Source of the DNA: G016234445 sp964438865
GTDB taxonomy: Bacteria; Chloroflexota; Dehalococcoidia; Tepidiformales; Tepidiformaceae
Length of the DNA stretch: 64,000 bases
NCBI GenBank assembly: GCA_964438865.1
Contig: CAYTMI010000009.1
Span: forward strand, 1-64,000
Direction: 5' to 3'
In this document: positions 58,431-64,000 of the stretch, in pieces
How positions within the stretch are numbered: position 1 is the stretch's first letter
Layout of the letters: each line of letters opens with the position of its first letter
Made by a program: the position numbers and the translations under genes
The notes under the pieces: model-generated
What the model was told of the DNA's origin: nothing
Database searches by the model: none
The model's input: only the letters and a program-made list of their open reading frames with translations

Positions 58431-58436
58431 ACTATA
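58431..58436 (-). promoter_or_regulatory. -10 box (TATAGT) of the otsA-otsB operon
   Basis: Minus strand TATAGT, AGGAAG, ATG: six-base spacing as in the other leaderless candidates. Confidence 0.6.
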
Positions 58437-58508
58437 GGAGATGGCCTGTTACCGGCAGGTTTCGCCCTGCTTCTTCGGCGGTGCGTTGTGACCGGCGCTG
58501 CCCGGCGG

Positions 58509-58514
58509 TAGAGT
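58509..58514 (+). promoter_or_regulatory. Candidate -10 box (TAGAGT) for the dienelactone hydrolase gene
   Basis: GGTAGAGT, extended -10 pattern, in the divergent spacer with otsA. The transcript start would be near 58521, and GGAGG precedes the ATG at 58553. Confidence 0.5.
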
Positions 58515-58552
58515 GACGGGCACATCGCGCGACCGCGCAACGGAGGCATCTC

Positions 58553-59218
58553 ATGGGCGAAATGATCACGTTCCCATCCAACGGCGGCACCACTCCCGGC
58601 TACCTCGCGAAGCCCGCGAGCGGCTCCGGCAAGGGTGTCGTCATCTTCCAGGAATGGTGGGGGCTGAATGCGAACATCAAGGGCATCGCCGACCGCTTCG
58701 CCGGCGAAGGCTTCGTCGCCCTCGCCCCGGACATGTACCACGGCAAGATCACCACCGAGCCCGACGAGGCGGGCAAGCTGCTCATGGCACTCAACATCGC
58801 CCAGGCCGAGAAGGACGCCCGCGGCGCCGTCCAGTACCTCAAGGACTTCACCGGCGCGCCCGTCGGCACCACCGGGTTCTGCATGGGCGGCGCCTTGAGC
58901 CTGTTCGCCGCCTGCAACAGCGGCAAGGATGTCGGCGCCTGCATCGACTACTACGGGGGGCACCCGGCGGTGAAGTACAACTGGGGCGGCCTCAACGCGC
59001 CCGTGCTCGCTTTCTGGGCCGGCCACGACGACTTCGTCAACCCCAACATCCCGAACCTCGAAGCCGGCATCCGTGGCGCCGGCGTCGCCTACGAGGGGAT
59101 CAGCTTTCCCGGGACCCAGCACGCGTTCTTCAACGACGACCGGCCCGAGATCTACAACAAGGAGGCCGCGGATGACACCTGGCGCCGCGCCCTCGCCTTC
59201 CTCCGCGCGAACCTGTAG
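58553..59218 (+). CDS. Dienelactone hydrolase family protein
   Basis: Predicted 221 residues. VVIFQEWWGLNANIKGIADR contains the family's E-x-x-G-L segment. The nucleophile is Cys in GTTGFCMGGALS, the acid is Asp in AGHDDFVNP, and the His is in GTQHAFFNDDRP, a complete Cys-Asp-His triad as in carboxymethylenebutenolidase. Substrates in the family include dienelactones and other small lactones or esters. GGAGG six bases before the ATG. The SDR gene follows after 12 nt, so they probably form one operon. Confidence 0.92.
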   Translation: MGEMITFPSNGGTTPGYLAKPASGSGKGVVIFQEWWGLNANIKGIADRFAGEGFVALAPDMYHGKITTEPDEAGKLLMALNIAQAEKDARGAVQYLKDFTGAPVGTTGFCMGGALSLFAACNSGKDVGACIDYYGGHPAVKYNWGGLNAPVLAFWAGHDDFVNPNIPNLEAGIRGAGVAYEGISFPGTQHAFFNDDRPEIYNKEAADDTWRRALAFLRANL

Positions 59219-59230
59219 GCCGGCGCCTGC

Positions 59231-60022
59231 ATGGGACGGCTCGAAGGAAAGGTAGCGATCGTCACCGGCGGCTGCTCGGGCATCGGCAAGCGGACCGCGG
59301 AACTATTCGTCGAAGAGGGCGCCCGCGTCATCATCGGCGACATTAACGCGGACGGCATCGGGGCGATGGTCAGTCAGCTCGGCCACAACTACGTGGACGG
59401 CCTTGCGGTCGACATTCGCGACGAAGACGGCGTGACGAAGATGGTCGACCTCGCCTTCCGCCGCTTCGGACGGCTCGACATCGGCTTCAACAATGCCGGC
59501 GTCGGCCACTTCTCACCGATCCAGGACTACCCGCTGGCGGAGTTCCAGCGGATCGTCGAGATCTGTCTCACCGGTACCTTCCTCTGCATCAAACACGAAT
59601 CGGCGCGGCTGATCGCCCAGGGCCAGGGCGGGAGCATCATCAACATCGCCAGCCTGAACGCGATCCAGGCGACAGAAGGCTTCGCCGCCTACTGCTCGGC
59701 CAAGGCGGGGGTCGCGATGCTGGCGAAGGTCGCCGCGCTTGAACTCGGACGCCACAGGATCCGCGTCAACGCCATCGGGCCCGGGCTGATCCACACGCCG
59801 GCGACAGCGGGCTTCCAGGCGATGCCCGCGGTCTACGACGGGTTCATCGAAAACACGCCAATGGGGCGCGCCGGGGAGCCGGAGGATGTTGCCCAGCTCG
59901 CGCTCTACCTGGCGTCGGATGTGTCGTCGCTGATGACCGGCCAGGCGCTCTACATCGACGGGGGCCAGAGCCTGAAGAAGTACCCGGAACTCTTCCCCGC
60001 CTTCGGGATCGGCCAGGGCTAA
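59231..60022 (+). CDS. Short-chain dehydrogenase/reductase
   Basis: Predicted 263-residue classical SDR. TGGCSGIG cofactor loop, GDINADG (Asp after the second strand, suggesting NAD preference), NNAG, INIASLNAIQ with the catalytic Ser, YCSAKAG with the Tyr-Lys pair, and the terminal YIDGGQS. It differs from the SDR at 15760 in all variable regions. Its stop codon overlaps that of rimO on the other strand. No ribosome-binding site is obvious, which suggests coupling to the hydrolase gene upstream. Confidence 0.9.
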   Translation: MGRLEGKVAIVTGGCSGIGKRTAELFVEEGARVIIGDINADGIGAMVSQLGHNYVDGLAVDIRDEDGVTKMVDLAFRRFGRLDIGFNNAGVGHFSPIQDYPLAEFQRIVEICLTGTFLCIKHESARLIAQGQGGSIINIASLNAIQATEGFAAYCSAKAGVAMLAKVAALELGRHRIRVNAIGPGLIHTPATAGFQAMPAVYDGFIENTPMGRAGEPEDVAQLALYLASDVSSLMTGQALYIDGGQSLKKYPELFPAFGIGQG

Positions 60023-61326
60023 CCGGGGACCAGGCGGCCGAAGAGGTCGTATTCGCCGGACTCCTCGATCCGCACGAGGACGCGGTCGCCGGGCTCTGCC
60101 TGCCCTTCGGCAAGGACCAGACCATCGACTTCTGGCGCTTCCCGGTAGGTGCGCCCGGCCACAACCGGTCGGCCGTCGGCGTCACCGAGGCCTTCGACGA
60201 GCATGGGCAGGGTCTTTCCGACGAAGCGCTTCGCCTGCTTCGCCGAGATGCGTTGTTGCTGGCGCATGAAGCGGTCGCGCCGTTCTTGCTTGACCTCGTC
60301 GGCGACTTGCCCGTCCATTTCGTAGGCTCCGGTCCATTGCTGAAGGGAGTAGGTGAAGCAGCCCGCGTGGTCGAACCTGCTGGCTTTCGCGAAGGCCAGC
60401 AATTCCTCGAACTCCGCTTCCGTTTCGCCCGGGAAACCGGCGATGAACGATGTCCGCAAGACGATGTCCGGCATGGCCACCCGCAGCTCGCGGATCATCG
60501 CGGAGACGCGTTCGACGTTGTGGGGCCGCTTCATCCGCCGGAGCACCGCTTCCGAGCCGTGCTGGAGGGGTACGTCCAGGTAGTGCATGACGTTCGGCAG
60601 GGCCGCCATCGTCTCGATGAGGGCTGGCGTCACGCGGCTGGGGTAGGCGTACATCAGCCGCAGCCAGGTGTCCTGGCCGACGGCCTCGCTGAGAGTCCGC
60701 AGCAGCCCTGGGAGGCCGCTGGCGACGGGCATACCGAGGTCTTCGCCCCAGGCCGTGGTGTCCTGGCCGACCAGCACCAGCTCTTTCGCGCCTGCCGCCA
60801 CGAGCCGCCGAGCTTCGCGCACGAGGAGACCGAGAGGCGCCGACCGGAGCCCGCCCTTGATCCGGGGGATGACGCAGAACGTGCAGGGTGCGTCACAGCC
60901 GTCGGAGATCTTGAGGTAGGCGCTGGGGCCGGTGACCTTCGCGTGGTGCTCCGGGATGTCGTAGATGGCGTCGACGTCGACGCTCAGGAGCCGGGCCACT
61001 TCCTGCCACTGGCCTACGCCGAAGACGTGGTCGATTCCCGGCGCCCCGGCGCGCACTTCCCCCGCGTACAACTGGGTCATGCATCCCGCGACGATCAGGG
61101 TCTGGCCCTCGCGCTTCCCCGCCGCGAGCGCGCGTACGGCCTCCATCGACTGTTCCTGGCTCTGTTCGATGAAGCCGCAGGTGTTGACGATGATCGCGTC
61201 AGCCGTCTCGGGCTGGAGCACCGGCAGCAGTTCGCCGCCCGCAAGGAGCCGTTCCAGGTGTTCGCTGTCGACGTCGTTCTTGGGGCAACCGAGCGTGACG
61301 AGGTGGTAGGTCCGGGGAATCGCCAC
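60019..61326 (-). CDS. rimO: Ribosomal protein uS12 methylthiotransferase RimO
   Basis: Predicted 435-residue radical SAM enzyme that methylthiolates Asp of ribosomal protein S12. The N-terminal MTTase domain has cluster ligands Cys14 (TLGCPKNDVDSE), Cys50 (VNTCGFIEQS) and Cys82 (AGCMTQ). The radical SAM cluster is Cys144, Cys148 and Cys151 (GCDAPCTFCVIP). A TRAM domain ends the protein. The CPKN-x-VDSE start separates RimO from MiaB. GTG start sharing one base with the stop of the RodZ-like gene. Confidence 0.95.
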   Translation of the reverse strand: MAIPRTYHLVTLGCPKNDVDSEHLERLLAGGELLPVLQPETADAIIVNTCGFIEQSQEQSMEAVRALAAGKREGQTLIVAGCMTQLYAGEVRAGAPGIDHVFGVGQWQEVARLLSVDVDAIYDIPEHHAKVTGPSAYLKISDGCDAPCTFCVIPRIKGGLRSAPLGLLVREARRLVAAGAKELVLVGQDTTAWGEDLGMPVASGLPGLLRTLSEAVGQDTWLRLMYAYPSRVTPALIETMAALPNVMHYLDVPLQHGSEAVLRRMKRPHNVERVSAMIRELRVAMPDIVLRTSFIAGFPGETEAEFEELLAFAKASRFDHAGCFTYSLQQWTGAYEMDGQVADEVKQERRDRFMRQQQRISAKQAKRFVGKTLPMLVEGLGDADGRPVVAGRTYREAPEVDGLVLAEGQAEPGDRVLVRIEESGEYDLFGRLVPG

Positions 61327-62198
61327 TATGGCCCCCCGCTGACGATGACAAAGACTTCGGAGCCCTCGGCGAGGGTGATGCCCGCGGCAGGCGCCTGTTG
61401 CAGGATGAGCCCCTTGGCCGCCGAATTCTTCTGGGTCGATTCCCTCACGCTGTAGCCGGCCGCCTGCAGGGTGAGCCTCGCTGTGGCGACCTGCTGCCCG
61501 GTCACGTTGGGGACGACGCCCTTGGGGACGTCCGGGAGGTCGCCAGCAGCCGGTTGAGTGGCCTGGGAACCGCCGGCTGCAGTAGCGGCAGCGGCCGTCT
61601 GGGTGGCGCTGCCCGCAAGCGATCCGCTATCGGACGCGGGGCTGCCGCCGCCACCCAGCTTCGATATCAGCATCGCCAGGAGGACGACGGCCAGGATGCC
61701 GGCCACGGCGACGACAAGCACCGTCAGTGAGCGCGCCTGGGCCGCCGGGTCGGTCTGGATCCTGTGTGCGGGCGAGGGCACGCCGATGTCAATCCCGATG
61801 ACCGGTTCCGATGGCGCCTGCTGGGGGGGACGGTACGGTTGCGGGCGTGGGGCGCCGGGGCGTTCGGCCCGGTCTGGACGCTGCCATTGCGGGCGGGATG
61901 GGCTGACCGGGGCGAGCGGCTGCTGCCTGGTCGCCCGGGGCTGGCCGACGGTAGCCGGGTAGGCGGCTTCATCGTCCCTCGGGAAGAGGGCGAGCATCTC
62001 CTGCGGGTCGAGCCCAAGGTACTGCGAATACGAACGCAGGAAGCCGCGCGCGTATACCGGGGCGGGGATCACTTCAAACTGCTCCGATTCGAGCGCCTGG
62101 AGGTACCGCCGGGAGATGCGCGTGTCGCGTTCCGCGTCTTCGAGGGTCAGGCCGCGGGCTTCGCGCGCCCGCACCAGCCACGTCCCGAGTTCGCCCAT
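61326..62198 (-). CDS. RodZ-like helix-turn-helix membrane protein with C-terminal PASTA domain
   Basis: Predicted 290 residues. The cytoplasmic part (1-75) is the RodZ-type HTH: LVRAREARGLTLEDAERDTRI, RYLQALESEQFEVIPAPVYARGFLRSYSQYLGLDP. A Pro/Gln-rich linker leads to one transmembrane helix (about 165-185, LTVLVVAVAGILAVVLLAML), a Ser/Ala/Thr spacer, and one PASTA module (VPNVTGQQVATARLTLQAAGY to GSEVFVIVSGG). RodZ links MreB to the cell wall. The usual RodZ tail is replaced by PASTA, a peptidoglycan or beta-lactam binding module, so this protein may sense the wall directly. Gene sits in the dapA-rimO operon. Confidence 0.88.
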   Translation of the reverse strand: MGELGTWLVRAREARGLTLEDAERDTRISRRYLQALESEQFEVIPAPVYARGFLRSYSQYLGLDPQEMLALFPRDDEAAYPATVGQPRATRQQPLAPVSPSRPQWQRPDRAERPGAPRPQPYRPPQQAPSEPVIGIDIGVPSPAHRIQTDPAAQARSLTVLVVAVAGILAVVLLAMLISKLGGGGSPASDSGSLAGSATQTAAAATAAGGSQATQPAAGDLPDVPKGVVPNVTGQQVATARLTLQAAGYSVRESTQKNSAAKGLILQQAPAAGITLAEGSEVFVIVSGGP

Positions 62199-62243
62199 AG
62201 AAGATTAAGGGTACAGGCGTGCCCCGCTAGACACACTGGCCAG

Positions 62244-62606
62244 CTACGTCCCGCTGTCCATGACTTGCCGCAGGAGAAGGTAGATCGCGATACCCGCCAC
62301 CGCCAGCAGCCCGAACGCGGCAAAGCGGAGCGTCGCCACCTGGTTCCGGTTGAGGGCGGCGTCGTCCTCCGGCCCGCCGACCAGGTTCGCCGTCTCGCCG
62401 CTGTTGCGCAGATGGGCGCGTGCGAGGCGGGCATCCCGGCGGCGGACGAACACGACCCGGGTGTCAGGGATGAATCCGCCGGGGATGGCCATCGGCAGGG
62501 CCCCCGTCCCCCGCGTCCGGGCGCGGATACCCCGGGCCGCAAGGCTGCCGGCGATGATCTCGGCCAGCGCCTCGCCCTCACCCTGCCAGATCGCTTCCCA
62601 GGCCAT
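62244..62606 (-). CDS. DUF2007-like protein with C-terminal transmembrane helix
   Basis: Predicted 120 residues. The first 70 residues have the ferredoxin-like pattern of DUF2007 (putative signal-transducing proteins): GEALAEIIAGSLAARGIRAR and VFVRRRDARLARAHL. A helix near the end (FAAFGLLAVAGIAIYLLL) anchors it to the membrane. The ATG follows the dapA stop by four bases. Function unknown; the position between dapA and the RodZ-like gene suggests a link to cell-wall synthesis or simply shared transcription. Confidence 0.7.
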   Translation of the reverse strand: MAWEAIWQGEGEALAEIIAGSLAARGIRARTRGTGALPMAIPGGFIPDTRVVFVRRRDARLARAHLRNSGETANLVGGPEDDAALNRNQVATLRFAAFGLLAVAGIAIYLLLRQVMDSGT

Positions 62607-62610
62607 CGGC

Positions 62611-63504
62611 TCAGGCAGAAACCGGCACGTCGAGGCGGTGCCGTCGCAGTTCGGCCATCACCTTTGCCCCGACCGCCGGGTCCGGTTCGACGACCGGCAA
62701 CCGGGGCGCACCGATTTCGAAGCCCAGTTGGCGCATGACGAAGCGGATGGTGCTTGGGCTACCGTTGAGGAAGCAGGCATCGGTCACCCGGCAGAGCCGG
62801 CGGTGAATCGCCGCGGCGGCCGGCAGTTCGCCGGCGAGGATGTGCCGGAGCATCTTCTGTTGCTGGCCCGCGACCACATGGGAAGTCACGCTGATGGCCC
62901 CCCAGGCGCCCATGCACCAGAGGTGGAAGTTGTCGTTGTCGTTGCCGCTCCAGATCTTGAAGTCCGGCACCCCTTCCATCACCGCCGCGGTGTGGGCGAG
63001 GTCACCGTTCGCTTCCTTATTCCCGACGATGTTCGGGATCTCGGCCAGGCGGAGAATGGTGTCCACAGTCATGCCCATGCCGACACGGCCGGGGACGTTG
63101 TAGACGATCACCGGGAGGCTCGTGCTCTCCGCAATCGCCTTGAAGTGCTGGTAGACACCCTCCTGGGGGGGCTTCAAGTAGTACGGGACCACTGCCAGGA
63201 TCGCGTCCGCGCCGGCCTTCTCCGCGAGGTGGCTCAGTTGAATGGAATGCCGGGTGTCGTTCGTCCCCGCACCCGCGACCACTGTCGCCCTGTCCCCGAG
63301 CTGCTCTTTCACCTCGGTCCAGATGCGCGCCTTTTCGTCGTCGGTGAGGAGCGGGGATTCGCCCGTGGTCCCGGTTACCACGACGCCGTCGTTCCCACAG
63401 CGGACCAGATGTTCCGCCAGCCGCCGGGCATGCTGGTAGTCGACGGCGCCGTCGACGGTGTAGGGGGTGACCATTGCGGTAAGGAGGCGGCCGAGTTCGT
63501 TCAT
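62611..63504 (-). CDS. dapA: 4-hydroxy-tetrahydrodipicolinate synthase
   Basis: Predicted 297-residue Schiff-base aldolase that condenses pyruvate and aspartate semialdehyde, the first committed step to lysine and diaminopimelate. GTTGESPLLTDDEKARIW is the family phosphate-loop and Glu motif, LPVIVYNVPGRVGM has the catalytic Tyr, and IPNIVGNKEANGDL the Schiff-base Lys. ATG preceded by GGAG. DapA family members with other substrates exist, but the full motif set and the wall-related operon favour dipicolinate synthesis. Confidence 0.9.
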   Translation of the reverse strand: MNELGRLLTAMVTPYTVDGAVDYQHARRLAEHLVRCGNDGVVVTGTTGESPLLTDDEKARIWTEVKEQLGDRATVVAGAGTNDTRHSIQLSHLAEKAGADAILAVVPYYLKPPQEGVYQHFKAIAESTSLPVIVYNVPGRVGMGMTVDTILRLAEIPNIVGNKEANGDLAHTAAVMEGVPDFKIWSGNDNDNFHLWCMGAWGAISVTSHVVAGQQQKMLRHILAGELPAAAAIHRRLCRVTDACFLNGSPSTIRFVMRQLGFEIGAPRLPVVEPDPAVGAKVMAELRRHRLDVPVSA

Positions 63505-63537
63505 CGCGCGGACTCCAGCAGGGAGATGTAGTACCGC

Positions 63538-63543
63538 AGTGTA
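63538..63543 (-). promoter_or_regulatory. Candidate -10 box (TACACT) of the dapA operon
   Basis: Minus strand GGTACACT, with the transcript start expected near 63531 and a leader of about 27 nt carrying GGAG before the dapA ATG. Confidence 0.5.
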
Positions 63544-63671
63544 CCAGAGGCAGTCGCGAACCCGCCGCCATGGTCGGGCGCGACCTTCACCGAGCCGCCA
63601 CCGGGCACACGTGCGCCCGCCACCCCTTCCCGCCGTTTGGAAAGGTGCGCCCCAGAAACTGAGGAGCAGGG

Positions 63672-63776
63672 ATGAACAGCCGCGAACCCGGCATCCGCCC
63701 CGGAATCATGATCCTGGCCCTGGCATCCTGCCTGGCCACGGTGGCGGTGATGGTGACCACAACCTTCGGTGGTTAG
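63672..63776 (+). CDS. 34-residue single-helix membrane peptide
   Basis: A short frame with a clear GAGGAG ribosome-binding site ten bases before the ATG. The predicted peptide has a polar start (MNSREPGIRPG) and one hydrophobic helix (IMILALASCLATVAVMVTTTF) ending in GG. No family recognised. It is divergent from dapA and convergent with the partial gene on the minus strand. Confidence 0.5.
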   Translation: MNSREPGIRPGIMILALASCLATVAVMVTTTFGG

Positions 63777-63794
63777 CGAACTGCCGCGGGGACT

Positions 63795-64000
63795 TCAGGC
63801 GAAGATGTTCTGCCCCTGCAGTCCCGGGCCGAGAGGCAGGCCGAGCAGCGACAGCACGCTCGGCGCGAAGTCGAGGTTGTCCATCGTGGCGCCGCCGGGC
63901 AGGGGCCGGCTACCCCGGTAGAAGCAGAAGCCGGTGCCGGTGTGGATGCCGTTCCTCGCTTCCGCACGCCTGGTCGCGATTTCGATGCCGTTGGGCCCGG
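63795..64000 (-). CDS. C-terminal end of an alkaline phosphatase-fold hydrolase (partial)
   Basis: The frame is open to the right edge of the window, so the N-terminal part lies outside. The visible 67 residues read NGIHTGTGFCFYRGSR and then GATMDNLDFAPSVLSLLGLP, ending GLQGQNIFA. This is the typical close of type I phosphodiesterases, nucleotide pyrophosphatases and related AP-superfamily enzymes, where a His-Gly and a D-x-x-P-S/T-x-L-x-L-L-G segment follow the active site. The exact substrate cannot be inferred. Confidence 0.6.
   Translation of the reverse strand, partial: GPNGIEIATRRAEARNGIHTGTGFCFYRGSRPLPGGATMDNLDFAPSVLSLLGLPLGPGLQGQNIFA

Noticed and set aside
1..64000. CRISPR arrays, insertion sequences, prophage genes, rRNA genes
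   Set aside because: No regularly spaced repeats, transposase or integrase motifs, terminal inverted repeats, phage structural genes or rRNA sequence were seen on either strand.

Overview
The window is one contiguous stretch of GC-rich bacterial chromosome (about 62-68% GC in the lines I counted by hand), densely packed, with many 1-4 nt start/stop overlaps and frequent GTG and TTG starts. The best guess for the host is a Chloroflexota bacterium, probably from a Dehalococcoidia-like lineage. The main reasons are the adjacent DUF2298 (Chlor_Arch_YYY) and TIGR03663/Agl23-type membrane proteins, a pairing known from Chloroflexi and archaea, the luciferase-like oxidoreductases, and several secreted proteins with Pro/Thr linkers. 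The assignment is inference; there is no rRNA in the window.

Layout. 1-5.8 kb is an accessory region: a partial Pro/Thr-rich anchored protein; an AT-richer lipoprotein gene resembling legumain-type C13 peptidases but with Ser at the expected Cys site, flanked by a 19-nt direct repeat; a luciferase-like oxidoreductase with an acetoacetate decarboxylase-like partner; and a family 4 glycosyltransferase gene broken into two ends by a second AT-richer gene, a Tat-type lipoprotein with an HExxH motif. 5.9-8.2 kb (minus) holds two peptide-transporter ATPases (OppD/OppF type) and tRNA-Leu(UAG) and tRNA-Lys(CUU). 8.3-12.6 kb holds an O-methyltransferase, a divergent phosphodiesterase, an orphan Flp pilin, a CAP-domain protein and a two-domain VOC protein. 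12.7-18.6 kb is a plus-strand catabolic run: AttH/CrtC-like protein, APH-type kinase plus DUF6285 partner, a metallopeptidase-like protein, SDR, CoA transferase and RidA. It converges on nadA, which has a strong palindromic operator.

19.9-21.8 kb (minus) is an unusual four-gene operon: a PHD/RING-like zinc finger fused to a helix-turn-helix, a second paralogous zinc finger, a two-helix membrane protein and a luciferase-like oxidoreductase. It fires divergently from rnc-smc-ftsY (22-27.4 kb). 27.4-37.0 kb is a five-gene overlapping membrane/glycan operon: DUF2298, a polytopic protein, an Agl23-like protein fused to an NHL propeller, a flippase-like protein and an FAD amine oxidase-type enzyme. 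37.1-39.5 kb encodes an orphan NuoE/NuoF diaphorase with eroded cluster ligands. 39.5-44.6 kb has a nucleotidyltransferase and mutS-mutL. 44.7-52.1 kb mixes fatty-acyl catabolism, small zinc-ribbon and membrane proteins, leuB and a RidA-like protein. 52.1-54.6 kb is ilvB-ilvN behind a long leader. 54.7-58.4 kb has a PAP2/GDPD pair and otsA-otsB for trehalose. 58.5-64 kb has a dienelactone hydrolase, an SDR, and the minus operon dapA-DUF2007-RodZ/PASTA-rimO, followed by a 34-residue membrane peptide and a partial alkaline-phosphatase-fold protein.

Two themes run through the window. First, in seven transcription units a TAnnnT box lies exactly six bases before the start codon, which predicts leaderless mRNAs. 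Second, the only clear compositional islands are the two lipoprotein genes, which look like imported exported-protein modules fitted behind host-like export signals.
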